DNA of 64,000 nucleotides from Desulfosporosinus sp. Sb-LF (GTDB taxonomy: Bacteria; Bacillota; Desulfitobacteriia; Desulfitobacteriales; Desulfitobacteriaceae), in NCBI RefSeq assembly GCF_004766055.1, contig NZ_SPQR01000010.1, positions 1 to 64,000 of the forward strand. The letters are read 5' to 3'. Each line of letters begins with the position of its first letter. The stretch's first letter is position 1. The translations under genes and the position numbers were made by a program. The notes beneath the pieces were generated by a model, which worked only from the letters and a program-made list of their open reading frames with translations, was not told the DNA's origin and did not search any database. Below, in pieces: positions 53,123 to 62,226 of this stretch.

Positions 53123-54628
53123 TTATGCACGAATATCATGCATCCGGTCTCTAGCCGTTTCATTCATCACTTTGTTTCCACCTTTATGGACAATGGTATC
53201 GCGAAAATATTGCTGAGCTTCAGTCATTAAACCATTACGCACACAAAGTTCAGCCAGTAGCATAGTCATCCGCTGGTCCTGTTCAACTGTAGTTTGACTT
53301 CTACTGTTATGGAATAAATCTTTGTATAGAATTAAAGCCTTTTCTGAAGCCATTTTAGATAATTCCAACTCAGCTACATCATCGTAAAGCCAAGCTAATC
53401 GTAACCATAACTTACTTTCTTGGGACTTATTATTTAATCCCTCTATACAATGTAACGCTAAATAATATAGTGTAAATACTTGATCTATAGTACGTTTAGT
53501 GGTGAAGTCGCCATCTATCCCAGACTTTAGTTCAGAAAGTTTTTGTGGAATTGAGCTTTTTGCTTTTTCAGTAATTTTATCAAAATCCTCAACCAGACTG
53601 GCATACTTACAGTGCGAACAAATTTGGATACTGTACCAAAGTGGCTCAAAGCCAACAAAATGCCTTCGAAAGTCAAGGTCAACTTTATCTATAGCTAATT
53701 TAGTAAATCGTACAACTTGTATCTCAATAGAACTTTCACATACAGGACAAGTAGTTTTTTTCATAAAGATAAAGTTATCTATTGGTCCAGTTGAATCTAG
53801 AGAATACTGCTTATGCTCTGGAGGAAATAACTTGGTTGAAACAAAATTAGACTCAGCAATGGGAGCACAACTATTCTTAGCAATATCTACCACTGCAGAG
53901 CTAGTGCTTAATTCAGTGGTAAGTTGATCTAAAAGCCCATCAATTTTTTTATCCCTCAATAATTGTATAAAGTTAGCGTTTTTAGCAACTACCTTAGTAA
54001 CTCCGTTCACTGCTTTCATTGCTTTTACTATACCGCTAATTTTTTCTAGTAAGGACTGTGGAAGGAACTCAATATTACCAAAATCAATAGCGACATTAAG
54101 CGGTTTTACATATAAAAGCCCTTGCACAGCTTGGTATAATAATTTGAAATTTTCTTCAGTTAGAAATTTCGTTATTTTGATCTGGAATGTATTATTAATA
54201 GACTCAATTGCAAAGGGTTGTTGAGTTGTTGATCCTGAGTTTTCATTTTGTGCTTTTCTACCTGTTTCAACACCTAAAACCTTTTGAACAACAGTTACTA
54301 CAGAATCATATGTGACAGGTTTAATTAAGTAATGCTTAGCACCCAGTTCTAAAGCATCAAAAACCATGTTTCTTTGAGACAGAGCACTCACCATAATTAT
54401 CTTAGCTTTTGGGTACTCCTGCATTATAAGTCTAACAGCGTCAATTCCATTAATACCAGGCATAGTAATGTCCATAGTTACTAAATCTGGCAAATGAGTT
54501 CTGTACATAAGATGTGCATCTCCACCATTCGCTGCTTCGCCTACAACTGTATGCCCTGCTTTAATTAAAATGCTAGCTATGTTTTTACGCATTATATTAG
54601 AATCGTCTACCACTAAAATACGAGCCAT
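53123..54628 (-). CDS. Response regulator with STAS-like and DUF2225-like parts
   Basis: The 501-residue protein has a REC domain (1-120; Asp8/Asp9, phospho-site Asp53, Ser81, Lys103). Residues about 150-255 resemble a STAS/anti-anti-sigma fold ('PLNVAIDFGNIEFLPQSLLEKISGIVKAM'). From about 290 it is DUF2225-like: 'TCPVCESSIEIQVVR' and 'ICSHCKYASLVEDFD' give two C-x2-C pairs for zinc, with TPR-like helices to the end ('LWLRLAWLYDDVAELELSKMASEKALILYKD'). It has no DNA-binding domain, so output is through protein contacts. It lies 12 bases after the H-cluster kinase gene and is its likely phosphate acceptor. Confidence 0.85.
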   Translation of the reverse strand: MARILVVDDSNIMRKNIASILIKAGHTVVGEAANGGDAHLMYRTHLPDLVTMDITMPGINGIDAVRLIMQEYPKAKIIMVSALSQRNMVFDALELGAKHYLIKPVTYDSVVTVVQKVLGVETGRKAQNENSGSTTQQPFAIESINNTFQIKITKFLTEENFKLLYQAVQGLLYVKPLNVAIDFGNIEFLPQSLLEKISGIVKAMKAVNGVTKVVAKNANFIQLLRDKKIDGLLDQLTTELSTSSAVVDIAKNSCAPIAESNFVSTKLFPPEHKQYSLDSTGPIDNFIFMKKTTCPVCESSIEIQVVRFTKLAIDKVDLDFRRHFVGFEPLWYSIQICSHCKYASLVEDFDKITEKAKSSIPQKLSELKSGIDGDFTTKRTIDQVFTLYYLALHCIEGLNNKSQESKLWLRLAWLYDDVAELELSKMASEKALILYKDLFHNSRSQTTVEQDQRMTMLLAELCVRNGLMTEAQQYFRDTIVHKGGNKVMNETARDRMHDIRA

Positions 54629-54640
54629 TTCAACTGCCCC

Positions 54641-57600
54641 CTACTTATTAATTATTTTAGTGCCTCTAGGCATTACCAAATTCAGACTAATATTTCCCAG
54701 CTCAGTCTGCAGGTTACAACCCCAAATCTGAGAGTCTTTGTATCTAAATAGAGCATCTTCCGAAGAAAGTGAAATTGGTGTATCAATTATCAACAGTTCC
54801 TCAAGTCCTGGAAATTGTTTCAATGAATTGCCAATAATAATATTGACAACTTCGCCAAGAACATCTTCCATATAAGCTTCTTCTTCTTCCAGTGTTATTT
54901 CATCCAAAATAAAATTACGTACAACCTTCCGCAAAACAGGTTCAGAAAAACTTACAATGACGACAATATCCAGTGCTCCCCTGATATTAATGATTGCCGT
55001 TACTTTATTAAGTTCAATTTTTTTGAGCCTTTCGACTTGGAAATTGTCTTCACATGTAACAAGTAGGTCTGTTTGCTCCAACATAAATTTGCTTGTCGTA
55101 TCGACGAGTGGTTGCATTAATTCTGAAATAGTTACTTCCCAACCACCTTCAGTCTCTTTGGGTAGGCAAAAATAAAATTGACTTCCAGCACCTAACTCCG
55201 TCTTTACCACTACTGAACCACCGAGCTTATTCATCTCACTCAACACTGCTGCTAAACCAACTCCGCGACCTGATAAGTCGTTGACATCATCTTTAGTAGA
55301 TAAACCATCGTCAAATATAAGTTGGATAGCTTCCTCATCAGTCATTAGATTTACTTCTTCCATGGTTCTCAACCCGCTATCCACAGCCTTATTACGCAGA
55401 TTTTCAGCGTCAATTCCACGTCCATCATCGGTAATGGATAAGCATATTTGCTTTTCTGTCTCTGAAATCGAACACGTTATTTTACCGAATTCGTCTTTAC
55501 CCGCTTCCAATCGCTCATCTACTGATTCGAGTCCATGATCTACAGCATTTCGAAAAATGTGTACAAGGGATTTAGCAAAGCCGTAGAATCGATCGGGGTT
55601 AACTAATATTTGGTCCTCTTGTGTGATTAACACATAAACCGACTTTTCCAGCCTATCTGCCAGATTTGCCACATACTCTGGGTAGGATTTTAACAGCAAA
55701 TCAAATGATTTATAACGAAGTTTACGCAATTCAGGAATAAGTATTTTACACTCGACAGGGGTAAGAATCGTTTCTATTTTCTTTTCGATCTCTAGCAATT
55801 TGTTTCCATCAATAACCAATTCGTCGTCTTTAGAGAAGAAATCCCGACCTAGAATATCTTGTAACCCCGTTATATCTTCATCTAACCAAGTTAGTAATGA
55901 AAATTGGGCAAGAAATTCTTTGACATCGCCAATAGTTAATTCGTGCGACACTAAGTTTTTCTTTAGCATCTCAATTCGAGTTTCTAAGTTATGTAAATTA
56001 GCAACTACACTACTCAAACCTAATTGACCAAAACTTCCTTTAAACGTATGGATATGTCTAAAAATCTCAGTCACTTTCTCAACTAAGGAGGTTGCCTTAT
56101 TATCTAAAATTTCTTGCAGGCGTGCTTCACAGAAATAGGTATAATCTTTAGCCGTTTGATTAAAGTCAACATAATTTAATACAACATTGACGACCATTTT
56201 GAGTAAATTTCGCTCTTGTTCTATCTCAGTTTCTAATGTTCGGTGATTAGTTATATCTGTCAAGATGACCATATAATAACTTTCTATGCCATTTCCAGAA
56301 TCAATTAACTTATAGTCGATACTTATAACTCTACTGTCAATAGTTACTTCTGTTGGAAGTAACGGTAAATAAATCTCACGGAACAAAGGATCGCTGTTAT
56401 TCAAAACCTTAACTAATAACGACTTAAGAAAATTTTCTTGCTCAATATCATCTGGAAAGACTAACTGAGGAAAACTAAGTCCGTGAATATCTCTATTAAA
56501 AATCCTAGTACACTCAGAACTGTATTCATTATGAATTAATAGATCTGACCCAAAAGAAAGAAAGCCTTGCCCCGCGTTATCAAGTAAATTTCTAATAGAC
56601 TGAGTTCGTAAAACTACTGTCTGTTCCAAACCATCATTTAATAGTTCTAGTTCAGCGTTTGCTTCTTCAATTTCAATAGTCTGAGCTTCGACATTTCTTA
56701 GATTACGTTCGTTTTCTTTAAACAAGTAGTATTTACAGCTTTCTCTGTGGTTGAGTCCATTTAGTATAGCTAACATCATTCCATGACAATTGCCATAACC
56801 ACATGAGGAGCAATTAATTTTACGTTCTTCAGGTGTGAGTTTATGCATTAGCTCCCATATTTGCTCTTCTTCTTTTTCGTCTTTTGGATCGCATAAATGT
56901 TTATTTGATGACTTATCGGAATAAACCCTTGAGAAATCTATGTCTTGGGCATCGATCCAAGCATAGAAATCCTTGAATAGATTTTTAGCTCTTTCTGGGC
57001 TTGCACTATTATGTTTAATAATTAGATCTTTTTTACGTTTCTCAATAATCTTATCAATTTGATAATGAGTACGATTATGAGTAATCGCAGGTCCAACGTT
57101 GCAACCATGCAAACAGTTTAGGACGTCTATAAGTACTGGTGCTTCGCTACGAAGAATATCTTCTTTAAGCTCTGGCAAATATTTTGTGTATACTTCTTGA
57201 GGTCCTTCTATTCTTTGTATATCAGATTTTTTAAAAGGTATGCCAAAACGGTTGAATGTGTCAGTTAATCCACCTGGTTGAGAATAGCCAATACCTCTTT
57301 CGGCCTCGGGAGTGTCAAACCCAGAAGGCTCTAACTCCGCTAAGTTGATTCCTTGCTCTGAAAGATAGTTATCCAATGACTCAAAAGTTATATTATAAGA
57401 AACTACTCCTCCAGTATTTGGGTCGTGGAACTCCCTACGCTTAGCTAGGCATGGTCCAAGGAAAGCTAGTTTCAAGTGGCTAAATTCTGGCTGGTTTTTG
57501 AGCCAAATAGCAACATCAAGTGCTGGCGAGTGTGTAGGTGCTAAGAATGGTATGAGTTCTGTATGGTATATTTCAATAAAACTAACAACAGCTGGGCAGG

Positions 57601-58024
57601 GCTGAGCAATAATTGGCTGCTTGGCACCGTTTTTCAAGACCTGTAAGTATAGATAAGTTGTGATTTCTGCCCCAAAACTTACGTCAAAAACATTATAAAC
57701 GCCTATTTCACGTAAAGCAGTTAGCACGTTAGGCATCAATTCAGCATAATTTACAGCTGCCGCAGGTGCAACTAGTATACCTACAGGAACCCCTGATTCG
57801 ATATCACTAAGAAATTCCGAAAAATCGTCGATTCCAGAACGAGCATAATGACCTTTTTCTCTGCACGCCTTAATACACTCGCCGCAACCAATGCAAAGAT
57901 CCGCTTTAACTATAATACCGTCAGGCTCTACAATGTTGCACAATTTTACTGGACAAACTAAAATACAAGCGAGACAGTGTTGACACTTATTTTTATCTAC
58001 CCGAATTACTTCCGGCAACCCCAT
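54641..58024 (-). CDS. CheA-like histidine kinase with H-cluster-type sensor and CheX-like domain
   Basis: The 1127-residue protein has two ferredoxin clusters (Cys14/17/20/24 and Cys44/47/50/54) and a hydrogenase-like domain with ligands Cys143 (QPCPAVV), Cys192 (GPCLAKRREFH), Cys304 and Cys308 (NCLHGCNVG). The relay position 142 is Pro. Next are a four-Cys Fe-S domain (405, 408, 413, 430), a coiled-coil (440-475), a PAS domain (476-595) and an Hpt domain with His659 ('HTFKGS'). A CheA-type HATPase (N box 822-831, G1 866-872, G2 919-924) and a CheX-like C-terminus (about 965-1120, 'EDVLGEVVNIIIGNSLKQF') complete it. It should autophosphorylate in response to a gas or redox signal. GGTGGAG precedes the ATG. 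Confidence 0.88.
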   Translation of the reverse strand: MGLPEVIRVDKNKCQHCLACILVCPVKLCNIVEPDGIIVKADLCIGCGECIKACREKGHYARSGIDDFSEFLSDIESGVPVGILVAPAAAVNYAELMPNVLTALREIGVYNVFDVSFGAEITTYLYLQVLKNGAKQPIIAQPCPAVVSFIEIYHTELIPFLAPTHSPALDVAIWLKNQPEFSHLKLAFLGPCLAKRREFHDPNTGGVVSYNITFESLDNYLSEQGINLAELEPSGFDTPEAERGIGYSQPGGLTDTFNRFGIPFKKSDIQRIEGPQEVYTKYLPELKEDILRSEAPVLIDVLNCLHGCNVGPAITHNRTHYQIDKIIEKRKKDLIIKHNSASPERAKNLFKDFYAWIDAQDIDFSRVYSDKSSNKHLCDPKDEKEEEQIWELMHKLTPEERKINCSSCGYGNCHGMMLAILNGLNHRESCKYYLFKENERNLRNVEAQTIEIEEANAELELLNDGLEQTVVLRTQSIRNLLDNAGQGFLSFGSDLLIHNEYSSECTRIFNRDIHGLSFPQLVFPDDIEQENFLKSLLVKVLNNSDPLFREIYLPLLPTEVTIDSRVISIDYKLIDSGNGIESYYMVILTDITNHRTLETEIEQERNLLKMVVNVVLNYVDFNQTAKDYTYFCEARLQEILDNKATSLVEKVTEIFRHIHTFKGSFGQLGLSSVVANLHNLETRIEMLKKNLVSHELTIGDVKEFLAQFSLLTWLDEDITGLQDILGRDFFSKDDELVIDGNKLLEIEKKIETILTPVECKILIPELRKLRYKSFDLLLKSYPEYVANLADRLEKSVYVLITQEDQILVNPDRFYGFAKSLVHIFRNAVDHGLESVDERLEAGKDEFGKITCSISETEKQICLSITDDGRGIDAENLRNKAVDSGLRTMEEVNLMTDEEAIQLIFDDGLSTKDDVNDLSGRGVGLAAVLSEMNKLGGSVVVKTELGAGSQFYFCLPKETEGGWEVTISELMQPLVDTTSKFMLEQTDLLVTCEDNFQVERLKKIELNKVTAIINIRGALDIVVIVSFSEPVLRKVVRNFILDEITLEEEEAYMEDVLGEVVNIIIGNSLKQFPGLEELLIIDTPISLSSEDALFRYKDSQIWGCNLQTELGNISLNLVMPRGTKIINK

Positions 58025-58132
58025 TACTCTCCACCTCGTTGATCAGTTTTATAGTTAATTCTACACAATTCAAACTTATCCTTTTTTCGCCACCCCTTTC
58101 TTTTTACACCGTTTAAAAGCCTGAATTTGCTG

Positions 58133-58372
58133 ATGAGTTATCGTCTAAACATACTTATGCTCCTGGAGTTGTAGCAATAGCTAATTACGGGCCAAATACG
58201 AACTGCAGTCAATTCTATATCGGTTCTTAGTCAAAACGTTGCAAGTTCAAACCAAAACCCTGCTTATACGATTTTCGGTAAGGTAGATGGGGGTATAGAT
58301 ATTGTAGAGAAGATTGCCAGCGTCAGGGTTGGCCCGAACTCATCAGGCGAACAGAGTTCACCTCTCGGGTGG
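58133..58372 (+). pseudogene. Cyclophilin-type peptidyl-prolyl isomerase, broken
   Basis: The first frame reads [20 protein letters not shown] followed by [14 protein letters not shown] and a stop. After a frameshift the sequence continues NQNPAYTIFGKVDGGIDIVEKIA. These are the 'G.V.MAN.GPNTNGSQFFI' and 'T.FG.V..G.DVV..I' motifs of cyclophilin (PpiB). The N-terminal third is missing, so it is a pseudogene. Confidence 0.82.
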
Positions 58373-58543
58373 CTTTTCTTTTCATTGTAAGTATGGGTGG
58401 CCGTGTTCCAAGTTTTAATTTTTTAAAATCAAAAGCAGTAGGATAAGAATAGAGTGGGAAGTTTTATTCATAAGTTGTAAGATCAAGAGAAACACCCCCC
58501 TTATGGTTCTATCAACAGAAAAGGAAGGGATTAACAGAACGCC

Positions 58544-60280
58544 ATGGGTATTTATAAACATTATTTTAATAAGTATAGGTTGTCATTTATTATAGCTGTT
58601 AGTTGTGTATTCTTTGAAGCTATCTGTGATCTAATGCAGCCTACGATTATGGCCCACATTATTGACGAGGGTGTGCAGAACGGTCAGGTGGAAACCGTAA
58701 TGAAGCTAGGCTTGCTGATGCTAATGATAACAGCCATCGGAGCCTGTTTTGCGGCCACTCGAAGTATTCTGGCAAGTAAGGTCTCCCAAAGCTTCGGTGC
58801 AGATATAAGGTATGACGTATTTACAAAAATTATTGGTTTTTCTGAGATCAGCGCAGATAAAATAGAAAGCGGTTCGTTGATAACTCGGATGACCAATGAC
58901 ATCTCTCAAGTAACGCAATTCATCAATGGTTTGATGAGGATTTTTTTCAAAGCACCTATTACCTGTTTAGGAAGCCTAATTCTTGCAGTCATGTTAAGCC
59001 CCCAAATGAGTTTAATCCTGTTTGTCATTGTGGCAATCATCGGATTCTTCATTGTGATCAGCATGAAAATGAGTTATGTACGTTTTGCTAAGGTGCAGTA
59101 TGCCATCGATAAAGTCAACTCAGTTGTTCAAGAATACCTGATGGGAATAAGACTCGTAAAAGCGTTCGGACGATATGAAGATGAGGAAGAGAAGTTCGAT
59201 TATGCCAATTCGGATTTGTCCAATAAAACCGTATCTTCTCAGATTGTCATTGCTTATTTTTCACCCCTTATGTCCTTGACCATCAGCTTGGGAATTGCTT
59301 TAATCTTATATATAGGAAGCATTCTATTTGGAAACGGTAATATTGAGGTTGGAAGGGTCGCGGCTTTCATTAATTACATGACGCAGATGTTAGCTTCCTT
59401 TATTATGATAACCAACATATTTAATGTTTTTGTAAGGACAAAAGCATCGACTGAAAGAATCAATGAAGTGTTAAATAGTGAAGAGGATTTTAAAGGTTCC
59501 GGACAAACGGTAAAGCAAGGTTCATGGCAGCTTGAATTTAGCAATGTGACGTTCGCATATCCGAATGGAAGCGGTATACCGACGATAAAAAATCTTACCT
59601 TTAAGATTAATCGAGGTGAAACACTGGCCATTATCGGTCCCACTGGTTCGGGAAAATCAACGCTTGCTTGGCTTTGCCTCCATTTTTACGATGTGGAAGA
59701 AGGCATGATTTACTTAAATGGTACTGATATTAAAACCATTGACAGCAATAGCCTGAGAGATAATATCGCCTTAGCTCCCCAAAAGAGCATGCTGTTTACA
59801 GGGACTGTCTTTGAAAACATTGCCTGGGGTAATACGAATGCTTCAAAAGAGGAAATTATACAAGCAGCCAGGGTGGCTCAGGCTGATGAATTTATTCAAA
59901 CTATGCCTTTTCAATATGAAAGTAATCTAGGTCAGGGCGGGGTCAATCTTTCTGGTGGTCAGAAACAACGCATTTCCATCGCTAGGGCGTTGGTTAAAAA
60001 GGCACCTTTTTTGATTTTGGACGACTGCACAAGTGCACTTGATGCGGTCACAGAAGCGAAGGTTAGACATGCGTTAAAATCTGTGGATGTCCAAAAGACA
60101 GTAATTATGATAACGCAAAGGATAGGGACTGCAATGTTTGCCGATAAGATCCTCGTACTTGACAATGGTGTGAATGTCGGATTTGGGGACCATCAAGAAC
60201 TGCTTCATTCATGCAAAACTTATCGGGGAATTTTCGATTCGCAAATTGGCGGCGACTTGAAGGGTATTACTTATGGCTAA
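58544..60280 (+). CDS. Heterodimeric ABC exporter, subunit with degenerate ATPase site
   Basis: The 578-residue half-transporter has six membrane spans (about 15-310) and an ATPase domain from about 335. Walker A 'GPTGSGKST' and signature 'NLSGGQKQRISIARAL' are intact. Walker B reads 'FLILDDCTSALD', so Asp replaces the catalytic Glu, and the H-loop is 'MITQRIGT' with Gln for His. This is the pattern of the non-catalytic partner in heterodimeric exporters (TM287/288, BmrC type). It must pair with the next gene, which it overlaps by 8 bases. AAGGAAGG lies upstream. Probable drug or lipid export. Confidence 0.92.
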   Translation: MGIYKHYFNKYRLSFIIAVSCVFFEAICDLMQPTIMAHIIDEGVQNGQVETVMKLGLLMLMITAIGACFAATRSILASKVSQSFGADIRYDVFTKIIGFSEISADKIESGSLITRMTNDISQVTQFINGLMRIFFKAPITCLGSLILAVMLSPQMSLILFVIVAIIGFFIVISMKMSYVRFAKVQYAIDKVNSVVQEYLMGIRLVKAFGRYEDEEEKFDYANSDLSNKTVSSQIVIAYFSPLMSLTISLGIALILYIGSILFGNGNIEVGRVAAFINYMTQMLASFIMITNIFNVFVRTKASTERINEVLNSEEDFKGSGQTVKQGSWQLEFSNVTFAYPNGSGIPTIKNLTFKINRGETLAIIGPTGSGKSTLAWLCLHFYDVEEGMIYLNGTDIKTIDSNSLRDNIALAPQKSMLFTGTVFENIAWGNTNASKEEIIQAARVAQADEFIQTMPFQYESNLGQGGVNLSGGQKQRISIARALVKKAPFLILDDCTSALDAVTEAKVRHALKSVDVQKTVIMITQRIGTAMFADKILVLDNGVNVGFGDHQELLHSCKTYRGIFDSQIGGDLKGITYG

Positions 60281-62126
60281 AGGTATCAATAAAGCTTATG
60301 AAAACATGCCCAATTTAGGAAGAATGGGTGGCGGAGGGCCACGACGTTTTGCCCCGACAGCAAAGCCGCAAAATACAAAAGCAAGTCTACTTAGAATTCT
60401 TAAAATTTTCATGTTGTGGCGCAAATCGATCCTATTGTCAGTCGTGCTAACGATCATATCCTCCATGGTTTCCCTTTTCACACCCCTGTTATTGGGCAAA
60501 GCAATCAATACCTTCAATACAAAAACAAATTCAGTGGATACATCTCTTTTGACAGTCATTATTTTGGCGCTTGTCTCATGCTACCTGGTAAGCTGGTTTA
60601 TTGATACGTTTAATGGTCTTCTGATGGCAAAGGTCACACAGAAACTAGTCAAACATATAAGATCTGAATTCTTTTCCAAGCTTCAGAGGATTCCACTGAA
60701 CTTTTATGACACAAGGTCACACGGGGATACAATGAGCAGGGTAACCAATGATGTTGATAATATCAGCAGTACTATTTCTCAGACGACAACGCAGTTAATC
60801 GCGAGTATTTTTACAATAACAGGTTCATTTATAATGATGCTAGTTTTAAGCCCGATTTTAACGCTTGTTGCATTGGTGTCTATTCCGTTGTTTCTATTAC
60901 TGACTAAAACTATTGCTAGCCGAAGTCGGAGGTATTTTTTAGGCCAGCAGCATAAACTGGGCGCTTTAAATGGAGTAATTGAGGAAAACATCGTCGGACT
61001 TAAAATGGTAAAGGCGTTCAATCGACAACAGACTGTCTTAGCTGATTTTAACCGTATAAACCAAGAGCTCTGCAACTATTCCACAAAGGCTCAGATCTGG
61101 TCTGGTTTTATGATGCCGTTTATGAACGTCATTAATAATATAAGTTTTACGTTTATAGCGTGTGCAGGAGGAATACTATCACTAAAGGGAGCGATATCTG
61201 TCGGGGTGGTAGTTAGCTTTCTTACTTATTCGAAACAGTTTGGGATGCCGCTCAATAATCTAGCCGGGATGTTTAATAACATTCAGTCAGCTCTCGCAGG
61301 GGCGGAAAGAGTTTTTGAAATCATGGATGAAGAGGAGGAAGCCCCTGATAAAGCCGGTATTAAAAAGCTGATTAACCCTAAAGGAGAAGTCGAATTTTGC
61401 AATGTATCGTTTTTCTATAATCCCGGCAGGCCAGTTTTGAAACATGTAAATTTCAAAGTGAGCCCTGGAGAAGTCGTCGCTTTAGTCGGAGAAACCGGAG
61501 CGGGGAAAACAACCATTGTAAACCTTCTAACCCGCTTTTATGATTTGGACCAGGGGAAAATTCTGATTGACAAGACAGATATAAAGGACATTTCCAAAAA
61601 AAACCTGAGAAGCTGTTTTTCTGTCGTTTTACAGGACACTTGTCTTTTTACAGGTACGATCTATGACAATATAAGATACTCAAGGCCAAGTGCAACGGAT
61701 ATGGAAGTTAAAGAAGCCGCAAAACTGGCTCACGCCGATGACTTTATATCCCGCTTGCCGAAAGGCTATGATACGATGGTAACAGGTAGCACAGATAACC
61801 TCAGTCAGGGACAGCGGCAATTGCTGGCCATTGCCCGAGCTATTTTATGTAATGCTCCAATCTTAATTCTAGACGAAGCTACAAGCAGCGTTGATACAAA
61901 AACCGAAAAGGAAATTCAGCATGCGCTTCTTACGCTTATGAAAAGTCATACCAGTTTTTTAATCGCGCACCGTCTTTCAACCATTCGCGATGCCGATAAA
62001 ATAATGGTCATTGGCAGTGGGAAGATATTAGAGAGCGGAACACATGATGAACTCATGAAAGATAAAGGTACTTATTATGAGATGGTAATAAGTCAAATGG
62101 GATATAACAATAATTTGCAGATTTAG
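60273..62126 (+). CDS. Heterodimeric ABC exporter, subunit with canonical Walker B
   Basis: The 617-residue half-transporter has an N-terminal cytoplasmic extension with 'MGGGGPRRFAPTAKPQNTK' (typical of this half), six spans and an ATPase with Walker A 'GETGAGKTT', signature 'NLSQGQRQLLAIARAI', Walker B 'ILILDEATSSVD' (Glu intact) and H-loop 'LIAHRLST'. With the partner's LSGGQ it builds the one active ATP site; its own SQGQ signature faces the degenerate site. Function: export of drugs or amphipathic compounds. No regulator gene is adjacent. Confidence 0.93.
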   Translation: MAKGINKAYENMPNLGRMGGGGPRRFAPTAKPQNTKASLLRILKIFMLWRKSILLSVVLTIISSMVSLFTPLLLGKAINTFNTKTNSVDTSLLTVIILALVSCYLVSWFIDTFNGLLMAKVTQKLVKHIRSEFFSKLQRIPLNFYDTRSHGDTMSRVTNDVDNISSTISQTTTQLIASIFTITGSFIMMLVLSPILTLVALVSIPLFLLLTKTIASRSRRYFLGQQHKLGALNGVIEENIVGLKMVKAFNRQQTVLADFNRINQELCNYSTKAQIWSGFMMPFMNVINNISFTFIACAGGILSLKGAISVGVVVSFLTYSKQFGMPLNNLAGMFNNIQSALAGAERVFEIMDEEEEAPDKAGIKKLINPKGEVEFCNVSFFYNPGRPVLKHVNFKVSPGEVVALVGETGAGKTTIVNLLTRFYDLDQGKILIDKTDIKDISKKNLRSCFSVVLQDTCLFTGTIYDNIRYSRPSATDMEVKEAAKLAHADDFISRLPKGYDTMVTGSTDNLSQGQRQLLAIARAILCNAPILILDEATSSVDTKTEKEIQHALLTLMKSHTSFLIAHRLSTIRDADKIMVIGSGKILESGTHDELMKDKGTYYEMVISQMGYNNNLQI

Positions 62127-62226
62127 GCAGCAAGTATGTTAATATGAAGAATAGTAAGAAAATACGAATAAGTTTCTACTGGTCTATGGCAAATGAAACG
62201 GTAATAACAAATTGAGGTGAATAAAT

